DNA of 64,000 nucleotides from an uncultured Psychrobacter sp. Its GTDB lineage: Bacteria > Pseudomonadota > Gammaproteobacteria > Pseudomonadales > Moraxellaceae. Shown here one piece after another: positions 47,742 through 55,974 of the stretch; within the stretch, counting starts at the first letter, position 1; each line of letters opens with the position of its first letter. The stretch is taken from positions 248,001-312,000 of the forward strand of contig NZ_CANMRN010000002.1 in NCBI RefSeq assembly GCF_947500265.1, in the 5' to 3' direction. Under the pieces are notes generated by a model. It ran no database searches and had not been told where the DNA came from. It saw only the letters and a program-made list of their open reading frames with translations. The position numbers were made by a program, and so were the translations under genes.

Positions 47742-48203
47742 CTAATAGTGAATAAGTGCTAACAGCTTGCCAATGTCACTTATAACAACGGCTGCGCTTT
47801 CAAGATCACAAGCAATATCTGATAACTCAAAAGATGACATAACAATAACTTCATTGTCGTTTGCTTCGGTCATGTCTATTACTGTGTGTTGGCTGGTTTT
47901 CTTGCCACTGTATAGCGTGGCTATCGCTTGGCGGTTTGCTGGCGTGTCATGAAATAGTGACGGCTGATAATCGCCTATCTGCTTATCGCATGCTGGGACA
48001 AAATAACCTTGCTTGTCATAGTACAAGTGGCTGTCATCGTGAGTAAGTGCCAATAGTTTGCGCTTGCCGTATGGGTCATTGTGAAGTACAAACGGGTTAA
48101 GGCTCAATGACGGGCACAGAACGCTATCACCTGCCTTGAATGTGGCTGGTGTGCTGTTAGTAGTGGTTTGGGTGCTTGAGGTCGTACGGATTGAATTAGG
48201 CAT
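47742..48203 (-). CDS. Unknown 153-residue island protein
   Basis: Soluble; the N-terminal 20 residues are Ser/Thr/Gln-rich and disordered, the rest mixed (FKAGDSVLCPSLSLNPFVLH, YYDKQGYFVPACDKQIGDY, EVIVMSSFELSDIACDLESAA). No known domain recognised. Its start overlaps the stop region of the upstream gene by eight bases, so it belongs to the minus-strand operon. Confidence 0.6.
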   Translation of the reverse strand: MPNSIRTTSSTQTTTNSTPATFKAGDSVLCPSLSLNPFVLHNDPYGKRKLLALTHDDSHLYYDKQGYFVPACDKQIGDYQPSLFHDTPANRQAIATLYSGKKTSQHTVIDMTEANDNEVIVMSSFELSDIACDLESAAVVISDIGKLLALIHY

Positions 48204-48732
48204 GATAATGCCCTCCTTGCGTCGTTTTTTGAGTATGTGCCACGCTATACGGTAGAAGTATAGGGTGACGGGTCTTACTCTCGGTCACGCAAGCAACCGC
48301 CCTGCATATTCGCCCAAAGGCTATTTTATTTTGCAGCGTCAACCCGTCATAGTCGGTTAGCAAGTGATTTGCTATAGATATGATGGTTTGCCCCCTTGAT
48401 GCGCTTAAATGCGCTCTTAGGGCGGTGTCTGTCTGTTTGGTTGAGGATTGAGAGTCCATACCAATGACAGGCACATAAAAAGCCAAAGGTTTACGGATTG
48501 GCTGTCCGCTTGCGTGTTTTTTTGAGAGGTTTATATAGTAACCGCTACTATCATCGGTTGCAATCGGTTTTGCATTGACTGGCTGGCACGCGATTAGTGA
48601 GAGTAGCAAGCCAATACCTGCCACCCATGCCATAAAGATGACAAAGCTAAGTAATAAGCCACGCTTATGTGGCTGGCTGTCGCTGTGCTGCCCGTGATGC
48701 GCTTTTAGATTGGTTTTGTCATTATTACTCAT
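48196..48732 (-). CDS. Unknown membrane-anchored island protein
   Basis: 178 residues: a hydrophilic His/Gln-rich start, one membrane segment (GLLLSFVIFMAWVAGIGLLL, residues 25-44) running into LIACQP, which could be a lipobox or just a helix end, then an exported domain with two Cys (GRICRAVACVTES). Overlaps genes on both sides by eight bases. The function is unknown; envelope location makes a host- or phage-facing role possible. Confidence 0.6.
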   Translation of the reverse strand: MSNNDKTNLKAHHGQHSDSQPHKRGLLLSFVIFMAWVAGIGLLLSLIACQPVNAKPIATDDSSGYYINLSKKHASGQPIRKPLAFYVPVIGMDSQSSTKQTDTALRAHLSASRGQTIISIANHLLTDYDGLTLQNKIAFGRICRAVACVTESKTRHPILLPYSVAHTQKTTQGGHYHA

Positions 48733-49246
48733 CTTGCATGTCCTCCACGTCTAAAAGGCTGGGTTGCATCTGTTTTAGGGTGCTATCAATATCATGCTGT
48801 ATTTGTGGCTTGATCTGCTTACCAACCTTGCAAAGGAAACGACCTGCGCTAGTGAGTCCAGCATCAACAATATTAAGATCATGGCATAGCTCATTGAGTC
48901 GCTGGCTAAGCTGATTTTGCTGATTAGCTATCGAGTCAAAGGCACGTATAACCAGTAGTTGAAAGCGTGGGCTGATCCACATTGCATAACTATAGACAAG
49001 CTCACGGCATACAAATGTGCCTTGCTGCTCTGAGTCACCACCTTGAATAACCTTGTAAGCTGTTGAATTTGTTCCGTTACTCATATCTGAGGAACGGTCT
49101 ATTTCAGCAATTAAGCCCTTTGTGGCTTCTAATCGCATGAAGTTACTGGCTTGGTGCTTCTTTTTACTGCCACTAGCTCTATGTAGGTCATTGAGTGAGT
49201 AAAGCCCGTCTTTCATACCTATGTTACTGTTTGAGATAGTAAGCAT
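48725..49246 (-). CDS. KilA-N domain protein
   Basis: 173-residue phage-type DNA-binding protein. The KilA-N domain spans residues 1-95: DGLYSLNDLHRASGSKKKHQASNFM, LIAEIDRS, GTFVCRELVYSYAMWISPRFQLLVIRAF. A coiled-coil C-terminal part follows (NQQNQLSQRLNELCHDL). KilA-N proteins act in phage and satellite regulation, often as antirepressors. It sits in the middle of the operon, two bases after the winged-helix gene. Confidence 0.85.
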   Translation of the reverse strand: MLTISNSNIGMKDGLYSLNDLHRASGSKKKHQASNFMRLEATKGLIAEIDRSSDMSNGTNSTAYKVIQGGDSEQQGTFVCRELVYSYAMWISPRFQLLVIRAFDSIANQQNQLSQRLNELCHDLNIVDAGLTSAGRFLCKVGKQIKPQIQHDIDSTLKQMQPSLLDVEDMQDE

Positions 49247-49248
49247 GA

Positions 49249-49491
49249 TTACACCTCCTCTATGGTTTGCGGTGTCGGCTGATCTATCCAGTACCGCTTA
49301 AAGCGTTTGCCGTTCTGCTTAATCATTTCATCTTGAATAATCACGCCATCGGCTCGTATCTCACTAATGCGCTGAGCCAAACAAGTGATGGCGTATTCGT
49401 CATAGGCTTGCATATTGGTTATAGTCTTACCTGCCATTAGGTGCGCCATAATGATTTGGCTATAGGTCTGCTTTGGTTGCCGTGTATTCAT
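49249..49491 (-). CDS. Small winged-helix DNA-binding protein
   Basis: 80 residues with a helix-turn-helix arrangement: SQIIMAHLMAGKTITNMQAYDEY, then ITCLAQRISEIRADGVII and a basic wing (KQNGKRFKRYWI). This matches the phage-type HTH proteins that read RISELRxxG. It lies three bases after the AlpA-like gene and two before the KilA-N gene, so it is part of the regulatory block. Confidence 0.75.
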   Translation of the reverse strand: MNTRQPKQTYSQIIMAHLMAGKTITNMQAYDEYAITCLAQRISEIRADGVIIQDEMIKQNGKRFKRYWIDQPTPQTIEEV

Positions 49492-49494
49492 GGC

Positions 49495-49785
49495 TTACAC
49501 CTCGCTAGTGGTTGAGGTGTGAGAATTAAGCCATTCGTGAACGTCTGCATAGCTCCATGCGGTCATCGTTGGTGATAACTTTCTGCCAGCTGGAAAACGC
49601 CCATCTTTTGACCATTCAAACAAGGTGGTTTTGCTAAAAGGTAGGAACGGCAAAATGTCCTTTGCTCTACCCATACCTGTAGTAGGCAGTTGAATAACTG
49701 GACTGTTTGCAGTGGTTAGTTCGGTATCGTGAGAAGTGTTACCAGTCAAAGGGATAACTGAGGTGTTTTGGGTTGGGTATGTCAT
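49495..49785 (-). CDS. AlpA-family excisionase/regulator
   Basis: 96-residue helix-turn-helix protein of the AlpA/MerR-like excisionase class, which controls integrase expression or excision in P4-type elements. The DNA-binding part is at the C terminus: KDILPFLPFSKTTLFEWSKDGRFPAGRKLSPTMTAWSYADVHEWL. The start at 49785 has GGAG eight bases upstream; the open frame continues to 49854 without such a site. It heads the minus operon leading to the DUF927 helicase. Confidence 0.8.
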   Translation of the reverse strand: MTYPTQNTSVIPLTGNTSHDTELTTANSPVIQLPTTGMGRAKDILPFLPFSKTTLFEWSKDGRFPAGRKLSPTMTAWSYADVHEWLNSHTSTTSEV

Positions 49786-49852
49786 TCTAACTACTCCATA
49801 TCGTGTAAGTGGCATCGCAGCGGTGTTCTGCGATATGGATAGCTTAGATAAC

Positions 49853-49876
49853 AAAAAACCCTCTAAATAGAGGGCT
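49853..49876 (-). terminator. Terminator of the 49908-51326 gene
   Basis: CCCTCT / AGAGGG stem with TTTTTT tail on minus, separating this gene from the AlpA operon. Confidence 0.75.
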
Positions 49877-49907
49877 TACGGGCTGTGAAAGGTATTTAAC
49901 GGGGTAT

Positions 49908-51326
49908 TTATTCCGTGACGGGTAATTGTTTTTTGAATAAAAGTTCAATATTTACTCGTTCTCTTTCTTTTTTAGTCTGTGTCCCCTGCTTAAACTTTAA
50001 TCCTTGTAAGTGAGTATCATAAATTGTCTTACTTTTTACCGTCAAAACTTTAGCTTTATCTGCCTGCTCATCAGCAAGTACATATGCCAACTCTTTCATA
50101 TAAGGTATTATGAAATTGACTATGTCACCCTTTCTTAGGTTACTTTGGTAATCTAGGTCAATCAAAGCCATCGCTAGGCTTCTATTGAACTGCTTGATAG
50201 CTGCTTTCTTTATGTTTTGAATATCAGTGTTTGAAAGTATAGCGCTATCAGTCTGTTTGTCTGCCAACTTTGCTTGGACGCTATTCAGCTGCTCGATAAG
50301 TTCCGCTTTTTCACTGTCCGCTTTTTCGTTCTTTTCTGTGAGTGCTTTTATCTCATTTCGGTGTTGCTTGTAAGTGTTTCTAGCAGTGCTCAGCCTAGCA
50401 TTAAGGTCGTCATTTTCAGATTGTAACTTTTTCAGCTTTGCGAGTAATTTACTATCATTCTGTGCTGGTGTGTCGTCTCGGCTCATACTGTTATTCGCGA
50501 GCGATGCTATGTAGCTATCTACTTCTCGTTTTACAAACCTAATTTCGTCCGCTTCAACATGCGTTTGCCTATCTGCTTCAGCATTGGTCAGTCCATTAGG
50601 GTTTTTATAGAATAAAAATAATCCATCATCATAATCTGCAAACCTTGCGGACTTCCTTTCGATAATTCTGTAAATCTTCACTCCATCACTGGGTAGTTCC
50701 ATGTAATTATCGAAACCACAAATTTCCTCAGTTAATAACCTATAAGTGAAGTAACCAGCGATAATTTCTGTGTGCAAAATGCCTTGATAATCTATTTCAC
50801 CAACATAGCCATGATAATAAAAACAAGGTGTAAAATTCTTTTTCCTAGCTAGGTCTCTTAATTTAGTGTTATCAACAGATAATCCATACTGGTTGCTAGG
50901 GTTGATATTGGTATTAATTAAATCAATTGTTTCACTTAGTGTTAAGTAGGTTTCCTCGCGATTTTTCTTATATTGATTAACATCATGAGTTCGCCCGTAA
51001 ACATCAGCGACTATATTATTTGTGTATAGACTTTCTTTAAAAACATTATGCTTTGTGATTGGTTCAAACGCCATCACATCAGACTTGTGGAAATAAGTAC
51101 GGTTTGCATCATTTCCTAGACCTATTAAGTGACCATTATAAGGCTCAAAATTATAGCTCTCGTCCATATAGAATATAGATATCTGCTCATCGATATTATG
51201 TGCGTCAAGGTATTTTACTACCTCATGAGGTGTGCTATTGGTCGCATTTTCCATCAAAGTTATGACATCTGCTACTAAAACATAGTCATTTTTACGCGCT
51301 TCTAGTTCATCAATTAAAGTACTCAC
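49908..51326 (-). CDS. Unknown 472-residue coiled-coil island protein
   Basis: Soluble. The N-terminal ~270 residues are globular with repeated acidic/aromatic patches (YMDESYNFEPYNGHLIG, RIIERKSARFADYDDGLFLFY) but match no family I know. Residues 290-365 form a long coiled coil (LLAKLKKLQSENDDLNARLS ...), and the C-terminal ~100 residues are helical and basic. The start is GTG at 51326, chosen for AGGGG eight bases upstream. It lies between the integrase and the regulatory operon, with its own terminator, a position often used by accessory or defence genes in such elements. Confidence 0.65.
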   Translation of the reverse strand: MSTLIDELEARKNDYVLVADVITLMENATNSTPHEVVKYLDAHNIDEQISIFYMDESYNFEPYNGHLIGLGNDANRTYFHKSDVMAFEPITKHNVFKESLYTNNIVADVYGRTHDVNQYKKNREETYLTLSETIDLINTNINPSNQYGLSVDNTKLRDLARKKNFTPCFYYHGYVGEIDYQGILHTEIIAGYFTYRLLTEEICGFDNYMELPSDGVKIYRIIERKSARFADYDDGLFLFYKNPNGLTNAEADRQTHVEADEIRFVKREVDSYIASLANNSMSRDDTPAQNDSKLLAKLKKLQSENDDLNARLSTARNTYKQHRNEIKALTEKNEKADSEKAELIEQLNSVQAKLADKQTDSAILSNTDIQNIKKAAIKQFNRSLAMALIDLDYQSNLRKGDIVNFIIPYMKELAYVLADEQADKAKVLTVKSKTIYDTHLQGLKFKQGTQTKKERERVNIELLFKKQLPVTE

Positions 51327-51443
51327 AATACACACCCCTACACCCTTTTATCAAAATAGGCGCAAGGCAGTGACAGCATAAGGGTGTGTAAATAGCTGTC
51401 GTTCGGGTAATTAGTCCTAGCCTTGCATAGTTGGTGCTAAGTG

Positions 51444-52682
51444 TTAGCCTAGCTTTTGTTTTTGTCCTTTAAAGTCTGCACGGATCACGTTATCCAGTTT
51501 GCCAGCGTAAGCATCGTCAATGAATTTTGCCCACTGGTGCATCATGTCTATTCTGTATGGTAGGTGCTGCGCTCCGTTGTATGCTGCGCTGATCTTGTTT
51601 TCTCTGTCATGTGCCAGCTGTAGCTCTATCGCTTCGTGCATAAACTCTTTTTCATGCAGTGTGGTACTGGCAAGCCCACGGAAACCGTGCCCCGTCATTT
51701 TGCCTTTATAACCCATATTCCATAGGGCATTAATAAATGCGCTTTGACTGTATGGCTTACGAGTTGAGGTATTAAAGAAAACGTACTGATCCGAAAAACC
51801 TAGCTCTTTGATCTGCTCCAGTATCGCCATTGCTTGTGGTGCTAGTGGCACAATGTGCAAACGCTTGGCTTTCATCTTATCGGCTGGTATTCGCCATAAA
51901 CCGTGTTTGTAGTCAATCTCTGACCACTCCATAAAGCGTAATTCATTGGTACGCACAAACGTATAGCATAAGAACCATAAACCCAGTTTTACCAGTACAT
52001 CACCTTGATAAGCATTGATGTCTGTTAGTAGTTTAGGTAGTTGCTGGCTAGTAATGCGGTGATGGTTGATTGTTTTGTGTGGCTTTATGGCTTCGGCTAG
52101 GTCGGTGGCTGGGTTATGTGTGGCTAGTCCATTGCGTATCGCATGTTTGAATATCTGCCCTACTTCTCTAATAGTACGCTTTGCCATTTCATTAGCGCCA
52201 CGGCTTTCTACTGCTTTACCAATAGCCAATACATCAGGTGGGGTTATGTCGTTTATATTTTTATGACCGATAGACGGCTTCACATCACGCATATAGGCGG
52301 AATAATTACGGGAAAAGGTGTTTTCTGCTAGGTAGGTTTTGCGTTCTGCATACCATGACTGGGCTATGTTATCGAAAATATTTAAACCGTCTTGGCTGGC
52401 TTGCTGCTCTTTCTTATGGTCTTTAGGGTTCACACCATCAGCTATTAAGCATTTTATCTCAATATTGCGCTGCCTTGCGTTCTGCAAGCTCATTGCTGGA
52501 TATTTGCCAATAGTCAGGCTTTGGCGTTTATCTGCATACTTGTAGTCACATACCCATACTTTACTGCCTGTACTACGCACCCATAGGCGTAGATTATTAC
52601 CATCACTATATTTGTCAGGTCGGCTAGGTGTGCAAGTATCGCTAGGCTTTAAGCGTTTGATTTGGCTATCAGTTAATGACAT
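51444..52682 (-). CDS. Tyrosine recombinase/integrase of the ssrA island
   Basis: 412-residue integrase of the P4 type: N-terminal DUF4102 arm-binding domain (MSLTDSQIKRLKPSDTCTPS, DGNNLRLWVRSTGSKVW), core-binding domain around 110-200, and catalytic domain with Arg in RTNELRFMEW, the Lys region RIPADKMKAKRLH, HGFR (HxxR) and the active Tyr in AAYNGAQHLPYR. The start at 52682 follows family alignment; the frame is open 35 codons further. Repeats TATACCG cover its start region and may be its own binding sites. It lies 145 bases inside the right attachment site. Confidence 0.93.
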   Translation of the reverse strand: MSLTDSQIKRLKPSDTCTPSRPDKYSDGNNLRLWVRSTGSKVWVCDYKYADKRQSLTIGKYPAMSLQNARQRNIEIKCLIADGVNPKDHKKEQQASQDGLNIFDNIAQSWYAERKTYLAENTFSRNYSAYMRDVKPSIGHKNINDITPPDVLAIGKAVESRGANEMAKRTIREVGQIFKHAIRNGLATHNPATDLAEAIKPHKTINHHRITSQQLPKLLTDINAYQGDVLVKLGLWFLCYTFVRTNELRFMEWSEIDYKHGLWRIPADKMKAKRLHIVPLAPQAMAILEQIKELGFSDQYVFFNTSTRKPYSQSAFINALWNMGYKGKMTGHGFRGLASTTLHEKEFMHEAIELQLAHDRENKISAAYNGAQHLPYRIDMMHQWAKFIDDAYAGKLDNVIRADFKGQKQKLG

Positions 52683-52683
52683 G

Positions 52684-52731
52684 ACGGTATATTCTCGTAA
52701 CGGTATAAAATATACCGTAAAATATACCGCA
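52684..52731. repeat. TATACCGY cluster at the integrase start
   Basis: Four copies of the 8-mer, at 52684-52691 and 52700-52707 (inverted) and 52711-52718 and 52723-52730 (direct). The middle two form a palindrome with a three-base centre. They lie just before the integrase start codon and match the left-end repeats at 40755-40776. Confidence 0.6.
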
Positions 52732-52801
52732 TTTTTACACGGCTTGTCACGTTCTATGACGGTCAACCCTGTACGGCAATTAGCCAAAAGACAGGCAAAA
52801 T

Positions 52802-52834
52802 AAAGGGCTGACCGTCTATGACGGTCAGCCCTTT
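52802..52834 (-). terminator. ssrA: Terminator of ssrA (right attachment hairpin)
   Basis: AAAGGGCTGACCGT / ACGGTCAGCCCTTT stem around CTATG-type loop, ten bases beyond the tmRNA 3' end on minus. Confidence 0.85.
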
Positions 52835-52858
52835 ATCAATGTTTGGTGGAGATGGCGG
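52827..52858. repeat. Right attachment site (32-bp direct repeat in ssrA)
   Basis: Identical to 40663-40694; covers the last 15 bases of tmRNA and 17 bases downstream. Insertion here keeps tmRNA intact. Confidence 0.9.
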
Positions 52859-53202
52859 GAGTTGAACCCGCGTCCGCCAGCATTACGCTCATGAATCTAC
52901 ATGTTTAGTTTCTGTCTTTAGTTTTAATCCGCACCGATCCGACAGTCAGGATGGATTAGACGATTCTCTACTTTTGAACCCAAGCAATTGAGACAATCAC
53001 TTGTGGCGAGCCTACATGCGGACGCTTCAACTTAGTTAACCAACTGTAGGTGATCAGCAACTAAGTAAGCAGGGTTTAAGCTGCTAGAGCGTAAGTTTCG
53101 TCGTTTGCGACTATAACAATATATGTTTGATTAACGAGAGGACATACACTCTCGACATGCATCATTGAGTTTCATCACCAGCGTCGAAGCCAGAACATCC
53201 CC
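52844..53202 (-). ncRNA. ssrA: Transfer-messenger RNA (tmRNA)
   Basis: 359 bases with encoded CCA. The tRNA-like part pairs GGGGATG at the 5' end with CATCTCC before ACCA at the 3' end, and has the GGTTCAACTCC T arm. The tag frame (53076-53108 on minus) reads ANDETYALAA then stop, starting at a GCA resume codon. It rescues stalled ribosomes and marks proteins for ClpXP with SspB (sspB at 12221). The 3' end is the integration site of the island. Confidence 0.97.
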
Positions 53203-53215
53203 AATAAGGTCGCTT

Positions 53216-53245
53216 ATTATATAGGAGATATCGGTTAGGTTTCAA
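53216..53245 (-). promoter_or_regulatory. Promoter of ssrA
   Basis: On minus: TTGAAA (-35), 18 bases, TATAAT (-10), ending 13 bases before the tmRNA 5' end. Confidence 0.65.
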
Positions 53246-53287
53246 CCTATAAGTAGCATGCATTACATTACGTTACAGCTTAATAAT

Positions 53288-53959
53288 TTACGCCAAAACA
53301 GCGTTTAACCATTTGCCGATATTTTGAATCTGCGGCATACAGACTTGATGTGCCATCGGATACGTATTGTAAGACACATTGTAGTCCTTTGCCGACAATA
53401 ACTGCTGGGCTTGCTCACCTAGGATGACAGGCACAACTGGGTCATGCGAGCCATGCTCAATCAAAATCGGCATGTCTTTATTGGCAGCACTATACTCAAT
53501 ATTGTCATTGGTTGCTAAGTAGGTAGAGAGCGTCATCAAGCCAGCCAAACGTTTTGGATAGCCAAGTGCCACATGATACGCAACTGCCCCGCCCTGCGAA
53601 AACCCTGCGATAACGATATGCTCTGGTAACACGCCTCGCTCTATCTCACGACTGATCAAATCTTGTATCTGCTGAGCAGACTCTTCAATTTGAGCCACAT
53701 CTACTTTACGCTCTAGACTCATCTCTATGATGTCGTACCATGCTGGCATCACCATGCCGCCATTTACCGTGACTGGGCGTTTAGGCGCATGTGGGAAGAT
53801 AAAACGTACTGCCATATCATCAGCCAAGCCAAGCTGCGGTACCACTGGCTCAAAATCATGACCGCTAGCACCTAAGCCATGCAGCCAAATCACTGCGCGA
53901 TCTATCTTTTTTTGAGAGGGATTGTGCTCAACGACGACTGCATCTAAATAGTTACTCAT
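53288..53959 (-). CDS. Alpha/beta-hydrolase, carboxylesterase/phospholipase family
   Basis: 223-residue esterase of the carboxylesterase II (EstB/acyl-protein thioesterase) group. Oxyanion block WLHGLGASGHDFEP, nucleophile Ser in GFSQGGAVAY (residue ~115), Asp in EHGSHDPVVP and catalytic His in YPMAHQVC. No signal peptide, so cytoplasmic. The start at 53959 (MSNYLDAVVV) has AAGGAT upstream; the open frame begins at 54016 without one. The gene is immediately upstream of ssrA on the same strand. Confidence 0.88.
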   Translation of the reverse strand: MSNYLDAVVVEHNPSQKKIDRAVIWLHGLGASGHDFEPVVPQLGLADDMAVRFIFPHAPKRPVTVNGGMVMPAWYDIIEMSLERKVDVAQIEESAQQIQDLISREIERGVLPEHIVIAGFSQGGAVAYHVALGYPKRLAGLMTLSTYLATNDNIEYSAANKDMPILIEHGSHDPVVPVILGEQAQQLLSAKDYNVSYNTYPMAHQVCMPQIQNIGKWLNAVLA

Positions 53960-54373
53960 AATTATCCTTAATAATGTAGTGAGATATGCCTTAAGCATTT
54001 CTATATTTTTTGCCAAAATAATGTGTGTGTCATTATATGGTCAATATCATCTGTTAGTTTAAGAGTATGGTCAATAGTGAGGTACCAAACGGACAATAGC
54101 GAAAATGTGAACAGTATAAGAAGACACGTATGATTTTACGACCGATAAGCTCAAATACTGTCAGCTGTCTATTCTTTAGTACATGTGCCTACAATTGTAT
54201 CCGCATTAATGCTAAGTTCTTACAAGGCTAAGCTCTTACAAAACTAAGTTCTTACAAGAATGCACGACCCTTAGCTTCTTTTGGCAAGTAGCAACCAATA
54301 GTCAAACGTTAATTTTTCAATTCCTATCAATCTGACCGATAGGATTTTTTATAATTTTGCAGGAACATTTTAC
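53960..54373. promoter_or_regulatory. Intergenic with a 3 x 16-bp tandem repeat upstream of the glpQ-like gene
   Basis: 54212-54259 holds three perfect-length copies of CTAAGTTCTTACAAGG-like 16-mers with one to three differences. They lie 115-160 bases before the diesterase start and could be a regulator-binding array. Nothing else is recognised in the gap. Confidence 0.5.
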
Positions 54374-55744
54374 ATGACAATTTCTAATAAATCAGCGCTT
54401 GAGCTGAGTAAGCAGACGCCGGCTAAGGTTAATAAGATTAATCTCGCCTTACCTTTAACGCTGATCAGCTCATTATTGATAGTAGGCTGCACTACCGATA
54501 GCCGCTCAATGCTCACATCAAAATCTCCTTCATCGACAGCGCAACCGCAATCACAGCCACAATTGTCCTCACCTGTCGCATATACCTATGGAGTGCGTCC
54601 GTTTTATCTGATAAACGATATGGACGAAGGACCACTAAAAGAAGAGCTACAGGCATGCAGGGGGCAACTGCCAAGTAAGACAGACTTCTCTATTGCACAT
54701 CGAGGTGCGCCATTACAGCTCCCTGAACATACTTATGATAGCTACGTGGCGTCAGCACAAATGGGTGCTGGCATCTTGGAATGTGATGTCGCTTTTACCA
54801 ATGACGGCGAGCTTGTCTGTCGTCATGCCCAAAACGATTTGCACACCACTACTAATATTCTAACCACGCCGCTAGCAAACCAATGCACTGTACCGCCCAT
54901 ATTAGATGCTAAAGGCAAACTTACCAATGCCGACAGTATCGAATGCCGCACCTCAGATATCAGTGCGGCTCAGTTTAAAACCTTGACGGGTAAGATGGAT
55001 GCTGCCAATAAAAAAGCAACCAGTATTAGTGAATATATGAATGCAACCGCGCCTTGGCGAACGGACTTATACTCGCAAAACGGCAAAGTGTTAACTTTAA
55101 CGGAGCATATCGCGTTGGCACGTCAGCTAGGTATGAAGCACACGCCTGAGCTAAAAGCGCCTGCAGTGACCATGCCGTTTAACGGCTATCGTTTGAACGA
55201 CTACCGCCAACAGCTGATAGATACTTATAAGGCAGCGAATGTACCTGCAAGTGATGTATTTGCCCAGTCATTCAATATAGAAGATCTTGATTACTGGATC
55301 AAAAACGAGCCAGCTTATGGGGCTAATGCCGTTTATCTTATTGATGACAGCAATGAGACCGCTAAGGATAAAACATTTGATAAAGATGACGCAGCCACAT
55401 GGAAGCACTCATTGGCTGATATCAAAGCACGTGGCATAAACACCATTGCTCCAGCACTTTGGTTGCTAGTCACTAATGATGGTAAGGGAAATATGCAACC
55501 ATCAGAATACGCAAAACAAGCCAAAGCCAATGGTCTAAAAATCATTACCTGGTCGATAGAGCGTTCAGGGCCATTAACGGATGGTGGCGATTGGTACTAT
55601 AGCGGTCTTAGCGATGCTATCAACAATGATGGTGATATGATGAATTATATTGACGTACTAGCGCAGGACGTCGGTGTCCAAGGCATTTTTTCAGATTGGC
55701 CCGCTACAGTGAGCTACTATGCCAACTGCAAAGGTCTTAAATAG
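54374..55744 (+). CDS. Glycerophosphodiester phosphodiesterase lipoprotein
   Basis: 456-residue GlpQ-type enzyme that cleaves glycerophosphodiesters to glycerol-3-phosphate and an alcohol. Lipoprotein signal with lipobox IVGC (Cys 39) after a long N-terminal region, then a Ser/Gln/Pro linker. The GDPD domain begins at [16 protein letters not shown] (catalytic HRG...E), followed by [19 protein letters not shown] (E-x-D and His) and a distant C-terminal [10 protein letters not shown] and [10 protein letters not shown]. An insertion of ~70 residues after the RHA block, with conserved-looking Cys, is characteristic of the longer periplasmic branch. A terminator follows. Confidence 0.88.
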   Translation: MTISNKSALELSKQTPAKVNKINLALPLTLISSLLIVGCTTDSRSMLTSKSPSSTAQPQSQPQLSSPVAYTYGVRPFYLINDMDEGPLKEELQACRGQLPSKTDFSIAHRGAPLQLPEHTYDSYVASAQMGAGILECDVAFTNDGELVCRHAQNDLHTTTNILTTPLANQCTVPPILDAKGKLTNADSIECRTSDISAAQFKTLTGKMDAANKKATSISEYMNATAPWRTDLYSQNGKVLTLTEHIALARQLGMKHTPELKAPAVTMPFNGYRLNDYRQQLIDTYKAANVPASDVFAQSFNIEDLDYWIKNEPAYGANAVYLIDDSNETAKDKTFDKDDAATWKHSLADIKARGINTIAPALWLLVTNDGKGNMQPSEYAKQAKANGLKIITWSIERSGPLTDGGDWYYSGLSDAINNDGDMMNYIDVLAQDVGVQGIFSDWPATVSYYANCKGLK

Positions 55745-55792
55745 GTTTACGCTTAGTCTATTAATAAAAAACCACGCTTAGTTTTTATTACC

Positions 55793-55825
55793 AAGGCCAG
55801 CTTACCCATTGAGCTGGCCTTTTTT
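55793..55825 (+). terminator. Terminator of the diesterase gene
   Basis: AAGGCCAGCT / AGCTGGCCTTTTTT hairpin with nine-base loop. Confidence 0.88.
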
Positions 55826-55974
55826 AAATGCATTAAAATAATTACATCGCACACTATCTACTGAGCACCCTACTTTTCCATTAACTTTTCACACCATTTA
55901 ACTCGTGGCAGCAAGAGCAGTCTGCTGTTTTGTGCTACGATAATTTACTAAGCCTATAAGACGATGTAGAGACT

